DNA of 64,000 nt from positions 383,161 to 447,160 of the forward strand of contig JAFISE010000004.1 of NCBI GenBank assembly GCA_022560025.1, written 5' to 3'. Made by a program: the position numbers and the translations under genes. This DNA is from Stagonosporopsis chrysanthemi. Taxonomy: Eukaryota > Ascomycota > Dothideomycetes > Pleosporales > Didymellaceae. The notes under the pieces are model-generated. The model was not told the origin of the DNA. It saw only the letters and a list, made by a program, of their open reading frames with translations, and ran no database searches. Positions 54,294 to 64,000 of the stretch are shown here, one piece after another; the stretch's first letter is position 1; each line of letters starts with the position of its first letter.

Positions 54294-55023
54294 TGTTTTC
54301 ACGCGAATCTACTTGAGAAGGGCGGGGAGTATCGTAAAATGCAATTGCTTGAGCAGAATATTCAGCTCCAATTACGTGGTGTCGCTGTCTCGCCAAGTGC
54401 TCGTTCTCGTTCGAACCGCGACCACCCCACTGGGCTGACTAAGGTCGCAACTCCGCGTCTTCGACCAAATGTGCCCTTGAATCGCGAGCCGTCGCATCTC
54501 TACCGAAATTAACCCGTATATCCACATAGCGACACACTTGCATTGTCAGAATGGTCCTCACGAATAAGCTAGCGGTTTGTTTTGTCACACCCCGAGGCAG
54601 ACCTGAGGCCAGCCAAGCTAAGGCGGATGAACTTCGGACTCGGCAGCGTGAAATCTCGCCAGTTTGAGGTACGGCTAACGTCCTATCTGTGTAAACTTCG
54701 GTTTCCCCATGGTTGAATGCGACGGACTTGTCCATTCCCAGCCAATAGTGCGAGAGGTGTGACTCCACTTCCTGTCGTCAATCGACGTTCTCAGTCGGAG
54801 ATGCGGCGAGCGTCCCGGCAGCGTCGAAACATGGCGAGCTGTACGCTGCATAAAGACCTGGTGTTTCCTGTAAAGCTGGACAACACCCAATACCCCTTCT
54901 ATTTCGCTTTTTCGAACTTCCAGTTGTGGTTTGGGCGGATCAGGTCGATCTAGTCTAGAGAATTGGCATTACACCATTCTTATCCTCGGTAACACAACAC
55001 AACACACACACACACGCACCAAG
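54294..55023. promoter_or_regulatory. Divergent promoter FAR-17a-like / GH3
   Basis: 730 bp with no supported gene. An AACACA/CA microsatellite at about 54990-55019 forms the leader of the GH3 gene. Confidence 0.5.
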
Positions 55024-57626
55024 ATGAGTGTAAAGATCGAGAAGGTGCTTGGGTCTCTGACCTTGGAGGAGAAAATATCCCTCCTTGCTGGAAAGGACTT
55101 CTGGGAGACAGTACCAATCGCGGACAAGGGTGTACCGGCCATCAAGGTCTGTAAATAGGCATCCCTTAGATTCTCAGCCAAACTGACTGTTCACAGACCA
55201 GCGATGGGCCCAACGGCGCACGAGGTGAAGTGTTTGCTGGAGGAACGCGTGCTGCATGCTTCCCAGCGGCAGTGTGTTCAGCTGCAACATGGAACCCGGA
55301 GTTCGCACACAAGATCGGCAATGCCTTGGCAGAGGAAACCCACACCAAGGGTGCACGAGTTCTGTAGGTGCCGTGAGAAAGATCAGAGATCTGTCGCTAA
55401 TTTTCTTGCAGACTTGCGCCGACGATGTGCAACCACAGGCACCCTCTTGGTGGCCGCAACTTTGAGAGTTTCTCAGAAGACCCCTTTTTGACCGGCAAAA
55501 TGGCTTCTAATGTTGTCAACGGTTTACAAGAGAAGGGAGTTGGGGCAACAATCAAGCACTTCGCAGTCAACGAACAGGAGACTGAGCGTCTGTCCGTGAA
55601 TGAGATCGTCTCTGAACGTGCACTACGAGAGATCTACCTGAAACCCTTTGAGATGACTATAAAGGACGCCAAACCTTGGGCTGTAATGACCGCTTACAAT
55701 AAGATCAACGGAACTCACGCAGATTCTAACACTTTCCTTTTGAAGCAGGTCCTGCGGGGCGAATGGGGCTGGGATGGCCTTGTCATGAGCGACTGGGGAG
55801 GCACGAACTCCACGGCTGACTCGCTGAACGCTGGATTAGATCTCGAGATGCCTGGGCCTACAAGATGGCGAACAAAAGAGGCTGTCCTCAAGGCTGTCAA
55901 GGACGGCAAAGTGACCGAGGAAACCATCACTGAGCGTGCCCGGGCAGTTTTGAGATTGATCGAGAAGGTCAATGGATTCGAAAACCCTGAGATACCCCCA
56001 GAGCAATCTATCGTCAACCCGGCACACAGCAAGCTCATTCGCGAAGTTGGCGGTCAAGGTATCACACTCCTCAAGAACGAAGGTGCAATCTTGCCCTTGA
56101 AGAAAGACAAAGTCAAGGGCAAGAAGATCGGCCTCTTTGGCCTTGCAAAAGAGGCGTTGATTCACGGTGGCGGAAGTGCAAGCCTCAATGCACACTACCG
56201 CATTTCTCCTGAGGAGGGCTTGAGGAACACCTACGGCGATGATGTCGAGTTCAAGTTTGCAAAGGGCGCTCAGACTTACCGCTTGCTGCCGCCCCTTTCA
56301 CAGCACTGCAAGCATGCTCAGGGTGGCCAGGGCTGGAGGATGGAACTGTTCAAGGAGGGCGACTCTTCGAAACCTTGGAAGACTGTCGATGGCATCAAAG
56401 AGTCCTCTTTCAGTCCTATTCTCGACCAGGAAGCGGTCGGTAAGGAGGTCAAGCTGACAACAGCTTTCATTCCATCTGCAACCGGTAACCACTACCTCGG
56501 CTGTTCTGGTATTGGTCCTACCACTGTCACTATCAATGGCAAGCAAGTGTTCGAGCAGAAGGGAAACTCCCCAGACCCGATGGGCTTCTTGCTCGGAGGA
56601 AACCCGGAGAAGGAGTTCACTTTTTACTTCAAAGAGGCAGAGCCCTACGAAATTCAGATTCACAGTCAGCCCCCGGTAGGCGGCTCCGATTGGGGTATTC
56701 TTGCTGGTCTTCCTGGATTCAGAATGGGTTTCATGTCAGAAGAGGAGCACAACCTGGACCTTCTCATACAGGCGAAGGACCTTGCAAAGGAGGTCGACAT
56801 TGCTATCGTCTTCACTGGGCACACGCCTGCCTGGGAGACTGAAGGCCAGGATCAACAGAGCTTCAATCTCCCCCGAGATGGGTCTCAGGATGCGCTCGTC
56901 GATGCTGTTGCAACTCAGAACCGCAACACCATTGTGGTGAATTCTACCGGTGTCGCCGTTGCCATGCCCTGGCTAAACAAGGTCGCTGCGCTTGTACAGG
57001 CGTGGTTCCCTGGCCAGGAAGCTGGCAACGCCATTGCAGATATCATCTCCGGCGCCGTCAACCCCTCAGGCAGACTTCCTGTTTCGTTCCCCAAACGTAT
57101 CGAGGATTCACCTGCTCATGGCAACTTCCCCGGAGAGAAGAAGGGCGAGCAGCTCACGGTCAAGTATGAGGAGGGTGTCTTCGTCGGATACCGCCACTAC
57201 GACCGTATTCCAAAGGAGAAGGTTCAGTTTCCCTTCGGGTTTGGTCTGTCCTACACAACCTTTGCTCTCGGCGATGGAAAGGTTGAGCAAACATCCGCAG
57301 ACGCGTTCAAAGCTACCGTCTCGGCGAAGAACACTGGCAGTGTTGCAGGCGCTACGGTTGTCCAACTCTACGCCGGCAGGAAGCAGCAATCTTCTGAGCA
57401 TCCTATCAAGACACTGGTGGCGTTCAGGAAGGTACATTTGGAGGCTGGCGAGGAGAAGGCCATCGATCTCCCAGTCGCACTCAGAGATGTTGCGTACTTT
57501 GACGAGGCGTCGAAGGGATGGAAGGTCGAGCGTGGACAATACGAGTTCTCCTTTGGCCAGTCGACTGCACACATTGAGAGTGTGGCAACTGTGGAAATCG
57601 ATGGGACTCGTGGATTGAAGCTGTAG
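55024..57626 (+). CDS. GH3 beta-glucosidase with PA14 insert, intracellular
   Basis: Three exons, 55024-55146, 55197-55363 and 55412-57626, with introns of 50 and 48 bp (donors GTCTGT and GTAGGT are weak), give 834 aa. The joins restore GVPAIKTSDGPNGARGEVFA and KGARVLLAPTMCNHRHPLGG. The GH3 N-domain carries the nucleophile Asp (about residue 224) in LVMSDWGGTNSTAD, with AVNEQETERLSVNE and NHRHPLGGRNFESFSEDPFL substrate-loop motifs. The C-domain begins around GITLLKNEGAILPL. A PA14 insert spans about 390-540 (YLGCSGIGPTTVTINGKQVF). The fibronectin-III-like end has FPFGFGLSYTTF and VVQLYAGR. No signal peptide, so a cytosolic beta-glucosidase. Confidence 0.94.
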
Positions 57627-58646
57627 ATGCAGTGCCTTCGTTGAAAAGTAAACAGAAATGGCTAGTTGAAGTTTGCATCCGCAGTCATGGTTCAGCTTTG
57701 TGTTTTTCTCAATACAACTAGCCAAATGGAGCGGGCTTGGTGCAACAGATCCTCTCGTGACAGTAGTCAGGACGTACGAATGTATGAGAATCAAAAAGGT
57801 AGCCGCAAAAGTAAGGCAGCGTGCTCAACAACCACACGTTCCTAACATCCAAGCTGCTACAGTCTATCAAAACGTTTGTCCCAAAGAGTCATACGAAGGT
57901 ACTCGTTTTCCGTGTACTGACAGAGTTTCAGTACATTCAATATTGTTCCTACGATGCATGGACTATAGCACCACCAAGGCCATCAACACTTTCGCTTCCG
58001 CTATCGCGATAACGGGGGCAACTCTTATCACCGCTAGTCGAAGCCTGTTCATTATGTTACGGTTGTTGTCATTGGAGAAGCATGGTTGTTGAACGGTGTG
58101 ACGAGGCTGCTTACGCGCGTAAGACAGGCACACATGCTCCCCATGCAATGCCGATGTTCAGGGGCAAGACACACCGTTGAGAGTGTGGCACAATAGACTT
58201 CGTGACTTCGTGACTTCGTATGCTACCTAACCATGTCGTGCCATGTTGTCTATCCATTTGGCAACTTGTCCCATGCTCTACCACAGTGCAGTCTTTGCCA
58301 TGCCATGTAATGACAGCTTTTGCGAATCATACCTAAACTATACTTGAGAGAAATGCCATTACTGATCATCGTCAAAACTTACATGCAAACCTTGCGGTCT
58401 TGTATTACCAATCTTTGAGATGAAAAGGAGATTGCCATGATATGCTATGCTGCGCTGTGCCGTGCCGAAGCGCGAGGAGAGACACAATCGAACGATACAA
58501 AAACAATTCAAAACAGGATGTAGCTAGCTAAAGATAAAAATGCAAAATGAAATATTCGAAGGGTATAGTAGGCGTCATAAAAAAGGAAAATGCGAACGAA
58601 AACATCAACGATTGCGGTGGCGTGGAAAAGAGGGGAAAGGGGGAAT
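57627..58646. other. Convergent 3' region
   Basis: 1.0 kb between the ends of the GH3 and SAM/PH genes. No frame has family resemblance. Short TGCCATG and TGTGCCG repeats and a doubled CGTGACTTCGTGACTTCG near 58200 are visible. Confidence 0.6.
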
Positions 58647-61182
58647 CTACATTCCAGCGCCGTTGACAGTAACCTCGTACCCCTCGTTCCTCGCCTTCAG
58701 CGCCTTAGCCAGCATGAGCTCGCGCATCCAGTCAATGCGCTCATCGCGGCCCTTCGTTGCGAAGTGGTGCACCTTGCCATGAGGCATGACCTTCTTCGTC
58801 TCAGGCACAGTAGGAACGAGCTGGAACTCGAACGCCGCAGGGTTAGCGAGGATTTCCTCTTTCTTGCTCGATGAGAGCTTGAGCGCGCGCAACCTGGCGG
58901 AGAGCTTGTTGGACGCGAGGGAGCTGCAGGCGACGGCATAGTCATCAACATCGATGGTCTGCAGAGCCGAGGACGAGGGAAGCTCGTTCGGGTGCATGGC
59001 CAGTAGTGTGCCGTTGAGGCGGAAGTGGTGGTCTTGCCATTCATGGCGTAGCATCTTGGTCTTGCGCTTCTTCATCCAGCCGTGGTGCGCGACACCTTTG
59101 TAGTCGAAGCCGCCCTTGCTGGGCAGGGGGGCAAGTTTGTCCTCGGCTTCGCGGATGTTGGCCAGCGAAGGCACCGCCACGGGGGAGGTGTCAGGGCTGT
59201 TGTCGAAAAATTGGGTCCCACGGTAGGCGTCGTCGTCTGAGCGTGCGCCCGTGGGCGTGAAGACAGGGTTCTCGGCAAGCGCCGGCATGGGAAGTGAGGG
59301 TCGGCGCCATTCGCTGCGTGATCCGGTCCGCTGGATTTGGACCTTGTACTGCATGTTCGGTGGTACGGACTGGCTTGTGTCACGAGCCACAGGCTCGACG
59401 TGGACGGCCGTTACGGGCACGTCCATCATGGAGGCTGGCGTACCGAATCGGTAGATGCCGCCTGGTGTGATTGCGGTTTCACAGGCTGGTGAGAAAGCGG
59501 AGTCTGGTGCCACGTAGGAGCTCTGTGGTACAGCATGGCGTGGGTTACCCTGGGGCTGGGCGGACGTGGAACGTGGTATTGTGAGTCTTGGAAGGCTCCT
59601 CAGGTTGGAGTGTGGGGCTGGTGTGGTGTCGGGGGAGTACAGGACGGGGGTTGGGAGGGTGGCAGGGTCGAATTTCATCGTGTGAGCGGAGGTGGACGCA
59701 GAGAAGGCCGAAATCTGAGGATAGTTCTGGGCTTGCGGTATGATCAACTGTGGGCGGGGAGGGAACATGTCCATTGGCGGCGTTGGTGGTGCCTCGATCG
59801 GGGTAGCCGTTACGTAGGGGTGATCCATGCCCTGTAGCGAGAGGAAGTTTCGGACATTATCCTGAGGGTCGCATTGCTCTAGCTTCTGAAGATCCTGGAG
59901 AGTGAATTCTGGGAGCTGACCAGGTCCAAGGATGTCGGACGATGCAACCACAGAGGGCACGATTACTGACGGTGCCGAATCGGATACCGGGCGATGTACA
60001 TTCTGAACAGCGCGTTGCGCAGTGTGAGCATTGCCTGGGTCTCCTGCGATGAAAATCTTGCCACCTTTCTCGGGAGAGATGGGGAATCCGTGCTCTTCCT
60101 GAAGTCTGGCGAGCTGGCGTTGTTGCTTCCTCCATTTTGCACATCGCTCTCCCTTTGCGCACACATGAGGTTTGGGCAGCAGTTGTTCGATTGCGACAAT
60201 GGACACCGATTCGGCAGGTGTGATCAGGTCGTCGGCAGGATTGCGCCGGCGTCGTCCACTACGGTTCTTGCTCTTCGACCGATCCCGCATCCCAGTGCAT
60301 GGGCGCTCGATATCTTCGAATGGTGTGGGAATCGGGGCGGGTGCAATTGGAGAAGTCAAGCCGTCTGCAGCACGCAAAGAATCGATCTGGTTCCACAACT
60401 GATGCCTCTTTCCGAATGATTCAATCTCCAACTCTTTCAGGTCGTCAAACTGCAGGTCCAGCAGCACTGCGCCAGTGATATCGTGTGTAGCGAACTTGTC
60501 GATTACATCGGCTTCGAACCCATTCTGATACATCCAAGTGGCGACGTCGCGCGAGCTCCAGGCACGCACTTCGTTGTTGTCGAGGTGAGCTACTGCGAAG
60601 GCGATGTTGTTGTACTCATGTTTTGGCACAATTGTAGCAGGTGTAGGCTCTCTCGAAGACGTTGGGAAGCGGTAGATTGATTCCTTAGGGAGGAGAGGTG
60701 ACATCTGCAGAGCATAGTCGAAGTCATTCGAGGACTGCGAAGCACGGAAAAGGTGCGGTCCTCTCGGACCTTCCACGGCTTTTGGCAGGTACCAGTCGGC
60801 ATATTGGGGTCTTGTGTCGTCTCCAGGAGTTCGTATTTCCTCGAAGGTGGAGATGGTAGTCTGGCTGCGGCGGTTGTCGCTCTGATATCTGTCAGCAACA
60901 TGCAGCTATGGTGAGTCCCAATTGCCATACAGATGATCCACTGTACTCCTCAAACTCGCTAGAGTCGTCTTCAATGTCGGTATATGCGACACTTATCCCT
61001 GAGACGGGGCGCTCAAGCGAAGAGCGTATCGTAAGATGCGAAGAGAACAAGGATTCGGTGGCTTTTCCCCTCTGGAACATCTCTGTCCCCGGTTCCAACG
61101 GCGTGATGGGCGTCATGGCCTGCTTCGAGATCGTTAGTACTTCCTAATCAAGTCGCAAAAATCAGTGCCTCCTCCTTACCAT
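58647..61182 (-). CDS. SAM and PH domain protein
   Basis: Three coding exons, 61182-61180 (ATG only), 61119-60931 and 60881-58647, with introns of 60 and 49 bp, give 808 aa. The ATG-only exon is supported by the donor ATG|GTAAGG, a perfect TACTAAC branch and a CAG acceptor in frame; otherwise translation starts two codons later at 61116. Exon 3 joins at SGSS|SDNRRSQTTISTFEE. The SAM domain (about 171-235) reads AWSSRDVATWMYQNGFEADV, then DLKELEIESFGKRHQLWNQI. A disordered Pro-rich middle follows. The PH domain (about 655-790) reads HHGWMKKRKTKMLRHEWQDH, HFRLNGTLLAMHPNE and ends KGRDERIDWMRELMLAKAL. This suggests a scaffold at membranes or cortical polarity sites, as in Boi-type proteins, though no SH3 domain is seen. 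Confidence 0.87.
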
Positions 61183-64000
61183 GATCACGGGTTCGCTGTG
61201 AGCACACTCGAATACAAAAGGTCCAGTTGCTCTATGGCGCTCTAGTAGTGTTTCTGGGCAAATGTCTCAAGCATGGTACGCGCACGGTGTCAAAGCAACG
61301 TTAGAAAATCGGAAAAAGACCCTTCGGGTGGAGGGCGCTTGCAGATGTACTTGTAGAGGGTGATAGAGCGAGCGTTGACCGTAGATGCTGGTGGCTCGAG
61401 TCTGTCACAGTCCGACTGCTGCAGAGAGAGCACATCAACCGGGTTGTATCCTCCAGTGAGAGTTCTCGAGCCCAGGGTAGTCACAAAAGCTCCGCCAATC
61501 CGCACGCGGGTCTTTCCCGCTCGCATGATGGTCCATTTGAGTTGGGCGCTTGTGCGACAGCGTTGAGAGGACACGACAGCAACGCTATTCGTCGCGCTGC
61601 AGATGAAGGATGGAGCTAATTGCCCAAGATAGGCAAGACAAATACCATTAATATCTTTGACCGCAGGTCAGGCTTCACTAGACCGGGATGCAGAGCCCGC
61701 TATGGACCAGGCTCGCGTCGGGACGACGGCACCGGGCGTATCGTCAACGGGACAGTACTCAAAGAGATTCGTCCAGAAGCGCCAGAGGCGATCATCGCGG
61801 ACGCCGGCTTCGAATAGATGCATTGCAGATCTGAGCTGGCCATGCTGTGTCCGCGTGAAGCCATGCACGGTTCCTGCTTCGACACGTCGCACAGCCTCAC
61901 GATGGTACATACCGAGGAGTACCTCCGACCCGGAGCCACAGATCCTGTTTTTTTGCCACATGAACGGTAACTTCGCCTGTGCAGCGGTCAACTGACTCTG
62001 CTTTGGGCGGCGATGGTAGGAGCCCTATCGTGACGGACCGGGCTGCAAGCGTTGTGGCTGACCAGTGAGGTTGGGGAACGGGTGAGATGAAATGCAGATT
62101 GCGGGATGGGTGCGGGCTTGTCCGACAGGGGCCGTGAGCTTGCGAAGGTGTACCGACAGCCTCATCTCAAGCCATCTGCAACACGCGATATTGGCAACAG
62201 CTCATCACAGAGTGTGCTGGATCCAGCACAATACGCACGGCTGCTAACGAGCCGCGTGCACACGCGTGTCCGGACGCACGACACTCATTCAGACGTCATC
62301 GGTCTTTCGCTCGGTCGTATCTTCCTGTATACTCAAATCCATCAAGAGCGACAATGCCTGCTGTGCGATGCGCCCATCTGCGACCAGCAGCGGATCCAGC
62401 GTTGACTCACTCCGAGGCCAGGATATGGCACTCGTCGACTCCACCGTTCCAAATTGCTACTCTGACCGCTTCTCTCGCCGCAAAAGCTGCACCACTCGAG
62501 CAGTCAAGGTGACAAACCACGATGGGACCCTCGCAAGGTTCTCAGCCAACGACTTCGTAAAGATCCACCACACCATGCTCCCGTGACTGGACATTCATGC
62601 GGGCTAAACTGACTCTTGTGCTCTCTGGCCTCTAATCATCACGAAGAGCCTGTTGAAGCGTGCTTGGGCAAGACGAATCAGCTTGTCAAAGTGCACTGTG
62701 GAGTTCACACTACCGTTCGCTAAACAAGCTTGGGGACTGGGATCAGCCTAAGCCCAAGTCCACTTCGTCACTCCTCTGCCAAGGATTGTGAAAAGCTACT
62801 TTGCGCACTTTGCGCATTTTTTTCGCGAACACGGCTCCGACACAACGGTTATCGTACCGCACTCAACAATCAGAACTCGTCCAGACCTGCATTGCGCTCC
62901 GAGCAACCTTCCCAATGGCAGGTGGCTGAAGTTTAGCTCGTCTCCCCTCAATCTCAGTCGAGTCGTTCCACCGGGCACTGTGAATAGACTCTGGGACGGG
63001 ATAAAGGATTCGAAGTGATTAGCCGAAGATTTGGCAAAGAACCACACATCCCACGTCACGTTGAGGGTTGAGGGTTAAGGTTTGATGAGGCCCGCGACCA
63101 GGCAAGGGAGAAAAGGGTCTTCCGAACACCAGGATGACGCCCACGGGCTGGAGTGGGGACCAGGCCAGCATCAAGTCCACGCTGTCAGGTGAGCAAATCT
63201 CACGCGTGGTGGGAGCCCTGAGGGGTACATGTGTACTCGAGAGCCATTCGTGGACTATCAAGTATTGGCTGTCACCCTCGGTAACCAATCGCCGGTGGTA
63301 GCAGCTGTCAGCTATCCGAAAGGGAAATCGCTCCCTGCCACTGAGGCCCGATCAACACCAAGCTAATTAGCTACGTTTTGCGAGCAGCGTCACCTAATTA
63401 AGGGACTATTCATAGCAGCAGACAACCTCGGAGCGAGCCTGTCAAGTGGCGCAGACCCACCATGGGAGCTAGGCATCTACGCAATAGTATTGGCTGGACT
63501 AGAGGAAGCTTGTCAAGCAAAATCCAACTCCCATGCATGCTTCTGCACCACTCAGCGCACAATCTCGTGCGGAGTGATCCAGCACGCCTTCGCTCTATCG
63601 CTTCTGCGTCCAGTGTGCCGCGTCACACGAAAACTTACAACTCGCGTAGCTCGGAAATGCGCGCCAGCCGACCTGCCCACTTTGGCTGACCAGGCCCTCT
63701 GTCTTCTCGTCGGCCAAGCTAGCTTGATCTTCGAGTCCCGCAGTGGAAATGATCACGACAATTGTGATCTCGAATGGGGCCAGCTCCAGTTTGCACGACC
63801 CCTCCATTCTGCCCCGGTGTTCTGGCCGTACGTTGTACCAACGAATAGATTCGAGAAACAGCCGCAGATTGCGGTGCCACGAGTCACCACGCAACTATCG
63901 GTGTCGACACTGAAACAGGTCCCAACATCATGCTGTTACGCTCCACGACATTGAACACGTTCATCCAACGCTCCACATGCATCTTGCAGCAGAAGATCTA
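61183..64000. other. Gene-empty end of window
   Basis: 2.8 kb. All frames are short, overlapping on both strands and without recognisable motifs. A GGGTTGAGGGTTAAGG stretch at about 63061-63080 is only telomere-like. Nearest 61.2 kb it presumably holds the SAM/PH promoter. An unrecognised lineage-specific or intron-rich gene cannot be excluded. Confidence 0.5.

Noticed and set aside
61668..61991. Minus-strand 107-aa frame and overlapping plus-strand frames
   Set aside because: Both strands open, no splice sites joining to a longer protein, no motif.
63058..63082. Degenerate TTAGGG-like stretch
   Set aside because: Only two to three imperfect units; not at a sequence end.

Overview
This window is nuclear DNA of a filamentous ascomycete (Pezizomycotina; Dothideomycetes is my guess from gene content, not proven). 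Reasons: compact genes with frequent introns of about 46-60 bp (GTRNGT donors, CTAAC-like branch sites), a Zn2Cys6 regulator, a HET-domain gene, a BIM1-like surface protein, an IZH-type PAQR protein, and housekeeping orthologues (ARC40, mS41, FCF1, PAM17, ERJ5, MSH3) with ascomycete architecture. I rebuilt gene models by joining open frames at splice sites that restore known family sequence. I find 29 genes and no transposon, rRNA, tRNA or CRISPR array.

Layout. 1-2.3 kb: low-complexity DNA without a gene. 2.3-11.6 kb: LCCL membrane protein, small two-TM protein, Zn2Cys6 factor, ARC40, mS41. 11.9-15.4 kb: a large disordered basic protein and a coiled-coil protein. 16.2-22.4 kb: a divergent pair of surface proteins (a six-cysteine GPI-type protein and a BIM1-like protein) sharing a promoter with three perfect ATCWGATAA iron-GATA motifs, then a HET gene with an in-frame TAG, then an IZH3-like receptor. 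24-29.5 kb: a proline-rich fungal protein, FCF1 and a Prm5/Csi2-like membrane protein. 29.5-32 kb: a microsatellite-rich gene desert. 32-43.2 kb: a Gts1-like ArfGAP with UBA, NPF and polyQ parts, a small Gly-rich membrane protein, two adjacent J-protein genes, PRA1, a disordered protein, PAM17 and a doubtful small ORF. 43.2-46.7 kb: SfnG-like and FMO-like monooxygenases, a possible organosulfur pair. 47-61.2 kb: MSH3 with two MCB boxes at its promoter, gamma-glutamyltransferase, a FAR-17a/AIG1-like protein, a GH3 beta-glucosidase and a SAM+PH protein. 61.2-64 kb: no supported gene.

Most genes are unrelated housekeeping genes. Two local groupings may be functional: the 16-18 kb surface-protein pair (probably metal-regulated) and the 43-47 kb monooxygenase pair. 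Splicing is also notable: coding exons of 3, 4, 17, 19, 25, 32 and 38 nt, and three introns ending in NAGTAG, where use of the first AG would insert an in-frame stop.
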